In this document: positions 17,567 to 25,766 of the stretch, piece by piece
How the letters are laid out: every line of letters begins with the position of its first letter
How positions within the stretch are numbered: the stretch's first letter is position 1
From: an uncultured Thiodictyon sp.
GTDB lineage: Bacteria > Pseudomonadota > Gammaproteobacteria > Chromatiales > Chromatiaceae
DNA: 32,401 nucleotides
Direction of reading: 5' to 3'
Assembly: GCF_903946935.1 (NCBI RefSeq)
Contig: NZ_CAJAXH010000019.1
Location: 1 to 32,401, forward strand
Translations under genes and position numbers: made by a program
Notes under the pieces: model-generated
Seen by the model: only the letters and a program-made list of their open reading frames with translations
Database searches by the model: none
What the model was told of the DNA's origin: nothing

Positions 17567-17718
17567 GCCGCAAATGAACGCAAACGAACGCAAATAAATA
17601 CGAGAGGTTACTCCTTGGTCGCTGAAGCGGATAGCTCACCCTACAGGTGCGCCGACTGTACGCGCAGAAAACGAGTAACCAACTGCTTTATTTTGCGTTT
17701 TTTGCGTTCATTTGCGGC
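17567..17718. mobile_element. MITE-like inverted repeat of the GCGTTCATTTGCGG family
   Basis: GCCGCAAATGAACGCAA (17567-17583) is exactly complementary to 17702-17718, and imperfect inverted similarity continues inward (ACGCAAATAAATA against TTTATTTTGCGT). The element is 152 bp with no coding capacity. Its right part (17693-17717) is identical over 25 bases to 20307-20331. It separates the lipocalin-like gene from the convergent lipoprotein gene. Confidence 0.7.
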
Positions 17719-17737
17719 TTAACTGCTGTTCTTGCGT

Positions 17738-18097
17738 TTACTGTTGCTTGAAGATGCAATCCAGGGCCGGCTGATTGGTGCCAGTGACATAGAAGGCGTT
17801 GATCCCGTCGGTATAATCCTTGCGCGAGAACTGACCGAGATAGAGCTTGCTCGTCATATCGACAAAGGTCACGTCATTGCTGCTGGTACTGAGCAGAAAA
17901 TTGATCGGCGAATCGCCGACCGATAATTTTCCACAGTTCTGTTGTATCCGGTCGAGAAATCCCTCGGCACCCTTGCTCTCGACCACTGAGTCCCGGGCGA
18001 ACCCGTTGGGACCGCAGCCCGTTAGGGCGAACAGCGCGGCCGCCAGCAGCGCCCCGCCGGCCATCTGGAAACGACCACCGACCTTATCGTCTTGCAC
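17738..18097 (-). CDS. Small hypothetical lipoprotein
   Basis: 119 residues. A lipoprotein signal peptide (ALLAAALFALTGC) places the lipidated cysteine at residue 28 with a classic L-T-G-C lipobox, so the product is membrane-anchored. The mature region is about 90 residues with a second and third cysteine (QNCGKL, LDCIFKQQ) and mixed strands (NFLLSTSSNDVTFVDMTSKLYLGQF). I do not recognise a family. An internal start at residue 12 would also give a complete signal peptide; neither start has a strong ribosome binding site. It lies alone between two rightward operons. The 235-bp gap 18098-18332 upstream holds no other visible gene. Confidence 0.65.
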   Translation of the reverse strand: MQDDKVGGRFQMAGGALLAAALFALTGCGPNGFARDSVVESKGAEGFLDRIQQNCGKLSVGDSPINFLLSTSSNDVTFVDMTSKLYLGQFSRKDYTDGINAFYVTGTNQPALDCIFKQQ

Positions 18098-18332
18098 TGT
18101 TATATCTCGGCTTTTAGAGGCTTGAACATTGTTGAGAGTGTGCGATCAGACCGCCGGCCTGTCAACGATCGGCGAATGGCGGGGCCGGTCGTCGCGGGGG
18201 TGCTCCGCCACTGGCAGGGGTCAGCAACCGGATAGGAGAAAAATTCGCTGGCGGCACGTCCAAGAATTTCCTGCGTTGCCGCATAATCTAACGCGAGTCG
18301 CCCTTCTGCAGTTTCGGTAACACGCCCACCCC

Positions 18333-19310
18333 ATGACCAGCCGCCCTGCCCCATCGATCCACGTGGACGCCCCCGCCCGGCTGCACCTGGGGTTTTTGGA
18401 CCTGCACGGGGGCCTGGGCCGGCAGTTCGGCAGCTTGGGGCTGACGATCGATGCCTTTGCGACCCGCCTGCGGGCGGAGCGCGCCGACACGCTCAGCGCG
18501 CAGGGGCCGGGGGCCGAGCGTGCCCTGGCCTATGCCCGCGCCTTCGCCGCAGCGCGGGGACTGACGGGCGGGGCGCGAATCCAATTGAGCGCGGCGATCC
18601 CCGATCATGCCGGTCTGGGCTCCGGCACCCAGATGGCCCTGGCGGTGGGGACCGCACTGGGGCGACTACTGGACCCGGCGGCCGGGGATCGGCCGACCGA
18701 CTGCCGCGGGATCGCCCAGGCGTTGGGGCGGGGCCAACGCTCCGGGATCGGCATCGGCGCATTCGAGCAGGGCGGATTCATCTGCGATTGCGGGCGCGGC
18801 GAGCGGCCGGAGGTGCCGCCGGTGGTGATGCGCCTGCCCTTCCCGGCCCATTGGCGGGTGCTCTTGCTGCTCGATGAGCGGGCACAGGGGCTGCACGGGG
18901 AGCCCGAGTCGCGCGCCTTCGGGCAATTGCCCGAGTTCCCGGCGGCCACCGCCGGGCACCTGTGCCGCCTGCTCCTGATGCAGTTGGTGCCCGGCCTGCT
19001 GGATGGACACTTGGCGCCGGTGGCGGAGGCAATCGGCGAGATCCAACGCGCGGTCGGCGGGCATTTCGCGCCAGTGCAAGGCGGCTGTTTCGCCTCACCG
19101 GCGGTGGCCGCCGCCCTGGCGTGGGCGACCGATCAGGGATTCCCGGGCAACGGCCAGTCATCCTGGGGGCCCACCGGGTTCATCCTGGCGGCGGATGAGT
19201 CACAGGCGCGCTGGTTGGAGTCGGGGCTCAAGTCACGGTTCGGCGCGTCGTCACCCCTGGGTTACCGCATCGCTGCGGGGCGCAATCTGGGCGCCCAGAT
19301 TGCGACCTGA
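18333..19310 (+). CDS. mptG: Beta-ribofuranosylaminobenzene 5'-phosphate synthase
   Basis: 325 residues. The enzyme condenses p-aminobenzoate with phosphoribosyl pyrophosphate, losing CO2 and pyrophosphate: the first committed step of methanopterin synthesis. The N-terminal VDAPARLHLGFLDLHGGLGRQFGSLGLTID and the GHMP-type glycine loop IPDHAGLGSGTQMALAVG (residues ~88-105) are the family hallmarks. Further blocks are GQRSGIGIGAFEQGGFI, QGGCFASP and WGPTGF. It heads a tight run with the CitG-like gene (4-base gap), fae and pabB. The nearby pabB makes the precursor of its substrate, which supports the assignment. Confidence 0.9.
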   Translation: MTSRPAPSIHVDAPARLHLGFLDLHGGLGRQFGSLGLTIDAFATRLRAERADTLSAQGPGAERALAYARAFAAARGLTGGARIQLSAAIPDHAGLGSGTQMALAVGTALGRLLDPAAGDRPTDCRGIAQALGRGQRSGIGIGAFEQGGFICDCGRGERPEVPPVVMRLPFPAHWRVLLLLDERAQGLHGEPESRAFGQLPEFPAATAGHLCRLLLMQLVPGLLDGHLAPVAEAIGEIQRAVGGHFAPVQGGCFASPAVAAALAWATDQGFPGNGQSSWGPTGFILAADESQARWLESGLKSRFGASSPLGYRIAAGRNLGAQIAT

Positions 19311-19314
19311 CGCC

Positions 19315-20229
19315 ATGCCACCGAGCGCCGACGCAGTCGGGCAGCGGCGGGGGCTGATCGCCGCCGCCTACCGGGAGGCTTCCGCCCTGGAACTTGAGGC
19401 GCTCAAACCGGGCAACGTCCACCGCCAGTCCGCCGGGCACGGCATGACGGTGGCCGATTTTCTGTTGAGTGCGCAGGTCAGCGCCGGTCCCCTGACCGCG
19501 CCCGGACTGGGGCTCGGGGAGCGGGTCTACCGCGCGGTGGTCGCCACCCGGGAGGCGGTGGGCTGTAACACCAACCTGGGGATCATCCTGCTCTGCGCCC
19601 CCTTGCTCCAGGCCGCCCTGGACCCGGCGGCCCCGGGAGGGTTGCGCACCCGCGTGGCGGCGGTGCTGCAGGCGGCGGATCGGGCGGACACGCAGTGGCT
19701 CAACCAGGCCATCCGGCTCGCCGCCCCGGCCGGGCTGGGGCGGTCGGCGCGGTACGACGTCGCCGAGTCGGCCACCGCGACGCCACTCGAGGTGATGACC
19801 CTGGCCGCCCACCGCGACCTGATCGCCCGCCAATACGCTGAATGCTTCAAGGACCTGTTTGAACGGGCGGTGCCCCTGCTCGAGCGGCTTCAGACACGCT
19901 GGCAAGACCCGGCCTGGGCCGCCGTCGGCCTTTACCTGGATTTTCTGAGGCGCTTCCCGGATACGCACATCGCCCGTAAACTGGGCGTCGATCAGGCGCT
20001 CGCGGTCAGTCGGCGGGCCGCGCCACTGGCCGCCGCCCTCAACCAGGCGGCGCGCCCGCAGCCCCACCGCGCGGCGCTCCTGACATTCGATCGGGAACTC
20101 AAGAACGCCGGCATCAACCCCGGTACCATGGCGGATCTGACGGTCGCCTGTCTGCTGATCCCCAGACTCCAACGCCTGCAACCCGCTTCATCATCCGAGA
20201 AAGAGCCGTCCGTCCGCAAATTAACTTAA
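19315..20229 (+). CDS. CitG-like (triphosphoribosyl-dephospho-CoA synthase family) protein of H4MPT cluster
   Basis: 304 residues from the ATG at 19315, four bases after the mptG stop. Family motifs are ALELEALKPGNVHR near the start (Glu plus K-P-G-N-V), MTVADFLLSA, GCNTNLGIILLCAPL and RYDVAESATA. CitG proteins make the prosthetic-group precursor of citrate lyase, but no citrate or malonate decarboxylase genes are here. Homologues are repeatedly found in bacterial tetrahydromethanopterin clusters of methylotrophs, where a role in cofactor synthesis is suspected. The position between mptG and fae supports that reading; the actual reaction is unknown. A longer in-frame start at 19003 would overlap most of mptG and is rejected. 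Confidence 0.8.
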   Translation: MPPSADAVGQRRGLIAAAYREASALELEALKPGNVHRQSAGHGMTVADFLLSAQVSAGPLTAPGLGLGERVYRAVVATREAVGCNTNLGIILLCAPLLQAALDPAAPGGLRTRVAAVLQAADRADTQWLNQAIRLAAPAGLGRSARYDVAESATATPLEVMTLAAHRDLIARQYAECFKDLFERAVPLLERLQTRWQDPAWAAVGLYLDFLRRFPDTHIARKLGVDQALAVSRRAAPLAAALNQAARPQPHRAALLTFDRELKNAGINPGTMADLTVACLLIPRLQRLQPASSSEKEPSVRKLT

Positions 20230-20306
20230 ATAATCAGCGGCTTGGATCGGGCCGACGGTCCACCTCGCGGGTGATGACGGGACTGAGGCCAAGCGTCTAA
20301 TCTTAT

Positions 20307-20331
20307 TTGCGTTTTTTGCGTTCATTTGCGG
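20307..20331. repeat. 25-bp copy of the GCGTTCATTTGCGG repeat
   Basis: Identical over 25 bases to 17693-17717. It is a solitary arm without an inverted partner, lying 52 bases upstream of the fae start codon in the leader of that gene. Confidence 0.7.
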
Positions 20332-20382
20332 ACAATGACCCTTTCCAGGCTGAAACAGCTCAACTCAATAGGAGAAAACACA

Positions 20383-20895
20383 ATGGCAAAGATTAACAAA
20401 ACCCTGGTCGGCGAATCCGCGGTCGGCGACCACAATGAGGTCGCCCATATCGACCTGATCATGGGCCCGCGCGGCTCCGCCGTTGAAACCGCCTTCTGCA
20501 ACGCACTGGTGAACAACAAGGACGGCTTCACCAGCCTGCTCGCGCTGGTCGCACCCAATCTGCCGTGCAAACCCAACACGGTTATGTTCAACAAGGTCAC
20601 CATCAAGGGTCCCAAGCAGGCGAAGCAGATGTTCGGATCCGCCCAGCGCGGCGTCGCCATGGCGGTGGCCGACTGTGTGGCGGATGGCACCATCCCGGCC
20701 GACGAGGTGGACGACGTCTTCATCTGCGTCGGTGTCTTCATCCACTGGCAGGCCGAGAACGACGCCAAGATCCAGGAAAACAACTACGCGGCCACCAAGG
20801 AGGCGATCAAGCGCGCCATTACCGGTGAACCCAGGGTCGCCGAGATCGAGCAGCGCAAGGCCACCGCCAAACACCCCTTCGCCCCCCACCGTTGA
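20383..20895 (+). CDS. fae: Formaldehyde-activating enzyme
   Basis: 170 residues, exactly the usual Fae length. Fae catalyses condensation of formaldehyde with tetrahydromethanopterin to methylene-H4MPT in the cytoplasm. The N-terminus [32 protein letters not shown] contains the catalytic His at residue 22 and the conserved Asp in IDLI. Other blocks are [31 protein letters not shown] and the pterin-site region near [14 protein letters not shown] strong AGGAGA ribosome binding site sits seven bases before the ATG at 20383, so the longer frame from 20326 is not used. The C-terminus ends KHPFAPHR. With mptG and the CitG-like gene it points to an H4MPT-dependent C1 oxidation or detoxification route, whose later enzymes (mtdB, mch, ftr/fhc) are not in the window. 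Confidence 0.95.
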   Translation: MAKINKTLVGESAVGDHNEVAHIDLIMGPRGSAVETAFCNALVNNKDGFTSLLALVAPNLPCKPNTVMFNKVTIKGPKQAKQMFGSAQRGVAMAVADCVADGTIPADEVDDVFICVGVFIHWQAENDAKIQENNYAATKEAIKRAITGEPRVAEIEQRKATAKHPFAPHR

Positions 20896-20901
20896 GCCTT
20901 G

Positions 20902-20936
20902 CTCGGGAGTGGGCGCTTGAGGCGCCCACTCCCGAG
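20902..20936 (+). terminator. Strong hairpin after fae
   Basis: A perfect 15-bp stem, CTCGGGAGTGGGCGC-TTGAG-GCGCCCACTCCCGAG, begins six bases after the fae stop. The sequence after it (TAGTAAATGG) has no T-run. It probably terminates or attenuates the highly expressed fae message before pabB, or protects its 3' end. Confidence 0.65.
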
Positions 20937-21040
20937 TAGTAAATGGGTGGGCCTTCCCCAAGAAAATACGGAAGTACGGGAAGAATGAGAGTTGAACTGA
21001 CTGGCGACGCTCCGCCCTATCCATTTCATCGTCGACCAAG

Positions 21041-22444
21041 ATGACCCGGCCCTGCCCGCTTCAGGTTATCGAGCTGCCCTATCGGCCCGACAGCGTCGCG
21101 CTGTGCGCGGCCCTGCTCGATCGCCCCTGGCCGGTCTTTCTGGACAGCGGTCGGCCGCACTGCACCCAGGGGCGCTACGATATCCTGAGCGCGGACCCCC
21201 GCGCGACTCTGGTCACCCGCGGACCCTGCACCAAGGTCCGCACCGCAGCCGGCGTGCGGACCTCCCTGGCCGACCCTTTCGATCTGCTACGCGAGGCCCT
21301 GGGGCCTATTCAGCCCGGGGTCCCGGACCTGCCCTTCAGTGGCGGGGCCATCGGCTGGTTCGCTTATGACCTGGCACGCCGCCTGATCTGCCTGCCGACC
21401 CCTGCGACGGACATCGAGGGCACCCCGGATTTGGCGATCGGCATCTATGACTGGGCACTGGTGGTGGACCATGAGACCAGGCGCACCCGGCTGGTCGCGC
21501 GCGACCCGACCACGGCCGCCGAGTATCGGACGCTGTTCGCCAACGCCCACGCCGTCCGGCCGCGGGTGCCGTTCCGCGTGCTGGACCGGGTGCGACCCAC
21601 TGTCAGCCGCGCCCAGTACCACGCCGCCATTGCCCGCATCCAACACTATCTGATCGCGGGGGACTGTTATCAGGTCAACCTGGCCCAACGCTTCGCGGCG
21701 CCGACCCAGGGAAACCCCTGGGACGCCTATCTGGACTTGCGCGTCATGAACGCGGCCCCCTATGGTGCCTACCTGAGCACCCCCGACGCTCAGGTGCTGT
21801 GCTCGTCCCCGGAGCGCTTCCTGCGCGTGCGCGACGGCCAGGTGGAGACCAAGCCCATCAAGGGCACTCGGCCCCGGGGGGCGAACCCCGGCGAGGATCG
21901 CCGGCTCGCCGAGGCCCTGCGCGCGAGCCCCAAGGACCGGGCGGAGCATCTGATGATCGTGGACCTGCTGCGCAATGACCTGGGTCGGGTCTGTGCCATC
22001 GGCAGCATTCAAGTACCCGAGCTGTTCGCGCTCGAGTCCTTTGCGCACGTCCATCACCTGGTCAGCACGATCCGCGGCCGGCTGGCGGCCGGCCGCACCG
22101 CGGTCGACCTGCTGCGCGCCTGCTTTCCCGGCGGGTCCATCACCGGGGCGCCGAAGCGCCGGGCCATGGAGATCATCGACGAGTTGGAACCGCAGCGCCG
22201 CGGCATCTATTGCGGGGCCATCGGCTACCTTGGCTTCGATGGGGCCATGGACACCAATATCGCCATCCGTACGATGGTACACTCCGCGGGGATAACCCGG
22301 CTGTGGGCCGGGGGCGGGATCGTCGCCGACTCGCACCCCGAGTCCGAATATCGGGAGACCTTCGACAAGGCCGCCCCACTCCTGGACCTGCTGGAACATC
22401 GACGGGTCGAGCAAGCGGCCGATCCCCGTGGGGTTGCCCCCTGA
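21041..22444 (+). CDS. pabB: Aminodeoxychorismate synthase component I
   Basis: 467 residues, close to E. coli PabB (453). With a glutaminase partner it converts chorismate to 4-amino-4-deoxychorismate, the precursor of p-aminobenzoate. The PabB-specific PIKGT motif is present with its Lys at residue 274, the position of the active-site Lys in E. coli PabB; anthranilate synthases have PIAGT. Chorismate-binding blocks follow: SSPERFLRV, HLMIVDLLRNDLGRVC, FPGGSITGAPKRRAMEIIDELE and GAIGYLGFDGAMDTNIAIRTM. The neighbouring mptG consumes pABA, so it may serve both folate and methanopterin synthesis. No pabA or pabC is visible nearby. Confidence 0.9.
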   Translation: MTRPCPLQVIELPYRPDSVALCAALLDRPWPVFLDSGRPHCTQGRYDILSADPRATLVTRGPCTKVRTAAGVRTSLADPFDLLREALGPIQPGVPDLPFSGGAIGWFAYDLARRLICLPTPATDIEGTPDLAIGIYDWALVVDHETRRTRLVARDPTTAAEYRTLFANAHAVRPRVPFRVLDRVRPTVSRAQYHAAIARIQHYLIAGDCYQVNLAQRFAAPTQGNPWDAYLDLRVMNAAPYGAYLSTPDAQVLCSSPERFLRVRDGQVETKPIKGTRPRGANPGEDRRLAEALRASPKDRAEHLMIVDLLRNDLGRVCAIGSIQVPELFALESFAHVHHLVSTIRGRLAAGRTAVDLLRACFPGGSITGAPKRRAMEIIDELEPQRRGIYCGAIGYLGFDGAMDTNIAIRTMVHSAGITRLWAGGGIVADSHPESEYRETFDKAAPLLDLLEHRRVEQAADPRGVAP

Positions 22445-22459
22445 TTGGAGACTTGATAG

Positions 22460-23713
22460 ATGAGCATAAGAAATAGTCGACGCGAGGGGCAGCCGGAATT
22501 ACTGTGGCTGTCTCTACTCATCGCAGTCCTTTTATCCGCTATAGTAATCTTTCAGGGCGCAGCAGAACCGGCTCCTCACCCATCGGACCAGGCGTTCTTG
22601 ACTTACGCCGACATGCGACTGCATCGAGCGTCAGACCATTGGGAATTTCAATACCCCCATCTACAGTGGTCAGGCGGCATCAGCTCTACCGGCGCCGTCG
22701 GTATCTACAAGCTATTAATTAATCCGTCAACAGAGCTCCTCAATTGGCACATCAAGCTTACAGCGATGGTGCTGTGGTTGGTGTCTGCACTGTATCTCAT
22801 CCGAAAACTGATAAACGATCGGTGGGTCGGCGCCTTGGCGCTACTCGGCACGGGCGCCTTAGGATTGCAATTCATTGAGCCGACCAGCGAGCTGATTGGC
22901 GCCACCTTCTTTAATCTTTTTGTGCTGCTAATCTGCCGGCAGCGCTTCCTGCTCGGCGGTATTTCGCTTGCGCTATTCGGACTGGCAAAGGTCGAAATGT
23001 TGCCCGCAAGCTTGCTGGTACTGAGCTATGCCGCTTGGCGGTATCGGCAGCCTGAGTCAATGCGTCTGCTGTTTGGTTACTGCTTTACGATAGTATTACT
23101 CGTTGCGCCAGCACTCTACATCCACGGCAGCGACGGTCTTCTCGGCGGACGTGCCTTAGCGGTTTTTCAGTTCCATTACGACCTGTATGGCATGGGAAGT
23201 TCTTTGGCAGGCGCGCACACGCCGTTCTCAGAAGCATTCAATAATCCATCGTCGGTGATGCAGGCCGTTTTATCAAACCCGCGAGAATACACGGTGTTTA
23301 TCGGACAGTCACTTATTGAATCGCTAGCAAACCTATTTATCTCAGAGCACTTCTATATCCTTGGGTTTCTGGTCATTTTTTGGTTTGGAAAACATTGGCG
23401 ACCGGAGCTTGGAGCGATGAGCGATAACTTGAACGCTGCCGCTAGCGTCACCTTCTTATTACTTATAATTACAGTCGCTGTTTCTACTATTTTCGCATTT
23501 GTCCATTTTAGGTACACAACTCGCTTCGCGGCCCTTGTAACCATTCTTTTTGCGGCTATGCTCGAGCGGACCTGTACTCAGCCCGAAAAATATTGTCGTA
23601 CGCCGCCCACTCCAGGTCGCTGCCTGAGCACCCTGCGGATCACACTGGGGGTGCTGGCGTTCGGCGGCATCTTACGGGTGCCTTGGATGATGGCGCATCC
23701 AATGAAATGGTAA
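22460..23713 (+). CDS. Polytopic membrane protein, GT-C-like, unassigned
   Basis: 417 residues with about nine to eleven hydrophobic helices, starting WLSLLIAVLLSAIVIFQGAAE and followed by an extracytoplasmic loop containing HPSDQAFLTYADMRLHR. An acidic/polar first loop after helix 1 resembles GT-C glycosyltransferases (PMT/ArnT superfamily), but I see no decisive motif and leave the function open. The ATG at 22460 has GGAG upstream, 15 bases after the pabB stop. The gene is visibly AT-richer, with rarer codons (ATA, TTA) than its neighbours, up to about 23570. The last ~45 residues return to GC-rich composition, suggesting an acquired gene or a fused new 3' end. Confidence 0.65.
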   Translation: MSIRNSRREGQPELLWLSLLIAVLLSAIVIFQGAAEPAPHPSDQAFLTYADMRLHRASDHWEFQYPHLQWSGGISSTGAVGIYKLLINPSTELLNWHIKLTAMVLWLVSALYLIRKLINDRWVGALALLGTGALGLQFIEPTSELIGATFFNLFVLLICRQRFLLGGISLALFGLAKVEMLPASLLVLSYAAWRYRQPESMRLLFGYCFTIVLLVAPALYIHGSDGLLGGRALAVFQFHYDLYGMGSSLAGAHTPFSEAFNNPSSVMQAVLSNPREYTVFIGQSLIESLANLFISEHFYILGFLVIFWFGKHWRPELGAMSDNLNAAASVTFLLLIITVAVSTIFAFVHFRYTTRFAALVTILFAAMLERTCTQPEKYCRTPPTPGRCLSTLRITLGVLAFGGILRVPWMMAHPMKW

Positions 23714-23768
23714 GGCGATCCGGCGCACCTCGCGGAGCTGGCGAATAGAACAAGGATCAATCGCCGAA

Positions 23769-23820
23769 AGGCGCCCGCCACGTTCATCGTGCGGGGTGGT
23801 GCGGCCGCCATGGCCGTTAG
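23769..23820. repeat. 52-bp dispersed repeat, copy 1
   Basis: Matches 28899-28950 at 45 of 52 positions, same orientation. It sits in the 208-bp gap between the membrane protein and Hsp70 genes, past the 3' ends of both. No gene is seen in this gap. Origin unknown; possibly the edge of a lost mobile element. Confidence 0.55.
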
Positions 23821-23921
23821 CCGCAAGGTCACAGTCCGGAACCCTCGGTGGACGCGCTGCGACGACGCGCCGGTCCAGTCGCAGCGTGACGCCCGCTCCC
23901 ACCGGGGAGCGGCGTCCCTGG

Positions 23922-25766
23922 CTAGGTCGCCGCCCCGCGGGTATTGAACGCCACCCGCCAACGCTCCGCACCCCCGGCAATGGGGATCGCCGTCAACTCC
24001 AAGGTGCCGACCTCGCTCACCAGCGCCTGGAGCCGCACCGGAACCACCTCGCCGCGCTTGCGGCCCTCGGGGGGGAGTTCGGTCTGGATCTCCTCGAGCT
24101 CCAACAGTGCGTCCGCGGGCCAGTCGGTCAGCAGTTCGCCGACCTGATCGTCGCGACGGACGTTGGAGCTGAAGAAGCGGAAGCGCACCAGCTCGCCCAC
24201 CACCAGCCCGAACTCCTGCGGCGGGCTGACCGGCCCGGACCCTTCCTCCAGACCGAAGGGCACCAGACAGAGCGCATGGATCTCCGGCTCCAGACCGGGA
24301 ACGGCCGGGAGCGCGGCCTCGATGCCGACATAGTAGGCATTGGAGGTGCCGCCGCGGATACGCACCCCGCCGTGGTTGCGCACATGGGCGTAAAAGGCCC
24401 CGCCCCGGGCGACGGCCAGGTCCAGATCGCGGGCGTCCAGGAGGCGCGCGGGCGGGGCCTGCTCGGCCGCCAGCCAGGCGTTGATGATCCGCATCACCCG
24501 GTCCCGCAGCACTGGGGGCTTGAAGACGCCGCCATTGAACAGGATCGCGGTGGGGTGCAGAAAGCTGCGCCCCGCGAGCTGTTCGGCGAACCCATCCAGG
24601 TCGTTGGTGGCATCCGCCTGGCGAGCGAGGAAGGCGGCCAGATGGCGGGTAACGGCCGGGTCCTGGGCATAGGGCAGGCCGACCTGGGTCAGTGCGCCAC
24701 GGGCGCGGACCAACGGCCGGGCGTCGGCCGCGACCTCCGGGAAGAAACCGGCGACCAGGGTCGTCGTCACCTCCTCCTGGGTGAGTTCGGTGCGGATACT
24801 GCCGCCGATCAGGCGCGCCCCACGGCTGGGCACCACCACCGGCACCGCGCTCAGTTGCGCGTCGCCCAGCAGGGTCTCCTTGGCCTGTCGGCAGCCATAG
24901 GTCAGGGCCTGGAACTGCCAGCGGTCGAGCTCCACCCCATCGGCCTTGAGCTTGGTCCGCACCAGGTGGGCCAGGGCCAGGTCCATGTTGTCGCCGCCCA
25001 ACAGGATATGGTCGCCGACCGCGATCCGCGTCAGCTCCAGTGCGCCCTGTTCCTCGGTGACTGCAATCAATGACAGGTCCGTGGTGCCGCCGCCGACGTC
25101 CACCACCAGGATGATGTCCCCGACCCGCGCCTGGGTCCGCCACTCCCCATGGCTGTCGTTGACCCAACTGTAGAGCGCCGCCTGGGGCTCCTCCAGCAGG
25201 ACCAGATTGCCGATGCCGATGGCGCGGGCGGCCTCGGCGGTCAATTCGCGGGCGGCCGGGTCGAAGGAGGCCGGCACCGTCACCGTCACCTCCTGGGTCT
25301 CCAGCGGCTCCGCCGGGTGGGCGGCGTTCCAGGCCTCGCGCAGGTGCGCCAGATACTGGACGCTGGCCGCGAAGGGCGAGACCTTGGTCACCTCCGGGGG
25401 GGCGCCGTCCGGAAGAAAGGCGGCGCGTCGGTCCAGATCCGGGTGACAGAGCCAGGACTTGGCGCTGGAGACCAGCCGGATCGGGGTCGTGGAGCCCTGG
25501 GCGCGGGCCAGTTCACCGGCGATGCGGCCCGGGTCGCTGGGCCAGGGCAGCGTCAGGTCGGCCGGGCGGAACTCGTCGGGGTGGGGCAGATAGAGAAAGG
25601 ACGGCAACAGCGCCCGCTCCATCACCGAGCCCGGCGCGGTCAGTTGGGGGATGGGCAGGATCGCCTCGACGATACTGTCCCCCTCGCTCTCCCAGGAGTC
25701 GATATAGGACAGGGCGCAATGGGTGGTGCCCAGATCGATACCGATTGAATAACGGGCCTTGCTCAC
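23922..25766 (-). CDS. Hsp70-family protein (DnaK-like, partner of DUF2760)
   Basis: 614 residues. The actin-like ATPase domain shows phosphate loop 1 (IGIDLGTTHCALSYID, residues 8-23), phosphate loop 2 (VVDVGGGTTDLSLI, near 215-228) and an adenosine-site-like FNGGVFKPPVLRDRV. The C-terminal ~180 residues do not look like the DnaK substrate domain and lid, and there is no EEVD-type end, so this is one of the divergent bacterial Hsp70s. It starts with GTG at 25766 overlapping the TGA of the DUF2760 gene, with GGAGG upstream. This coupling is a recurring arrangement for the pair. The client is unknown. Confidence 0.85.
   Translation of the reverse strand: MSKARYSIGIDLGTTHCALSYIDSWESEGDSIVEAILPIPQLTAPGSVMERALLPSFLYLPHPDEFRPADLTLPWPSDPGRIAGELARAQGSTTPIRLVSSAKSWLCHPDLDRRAAFLPDGAPPEVTKVSPFAASVQYLAHLREAWNAAHPAEPLETQEVTVTVPASFDPAARELTAEAARAIGIGNLVLLEEPQAALYSWVNDSHGEWRTQARVGDIILVVDVGGGTTDLSLIAVTEEQGALELTRIAVGDHILLGGDNMDLALAHLVRTKLKADGVELDRWQFQALTYGCRQAKETLLGDAQLSAVPVVVPSRGARLIGGSIRTELTQEEVTTTLVAGFFPEVAADARPLVRARGALTQVGLPYAQDPAVTRHLAAFLARQADATNDLDGFAEQLAGRSFLHPTAILFNGGVFKPPVLRDRVMRIINAWLAAEQAPPARLLDARDLDLAVARGGAFYAHVRNHGGVRIRGGTSNAYYVGIEAALPAVPGLEPEIHALCLVPFGLEEGSGPVSPPQEFGLVVGELVRFRFFSSNVRRDDQVGELLTDWPADALLELEEIQTELPPEGRKRGEVVPVRLQALVSEVGTLELTAIPIAGGAERWRVAFNTRGAAT

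Noticed and set aside
23578-25167. 529-residue leftward and 425-residue rightward frames over the Hsp70 gene
   Set aside because: Translations are Gly/Arg/Pro-rich without motifs; the Hsp70 frame carries all the conserved ATPase blocks.
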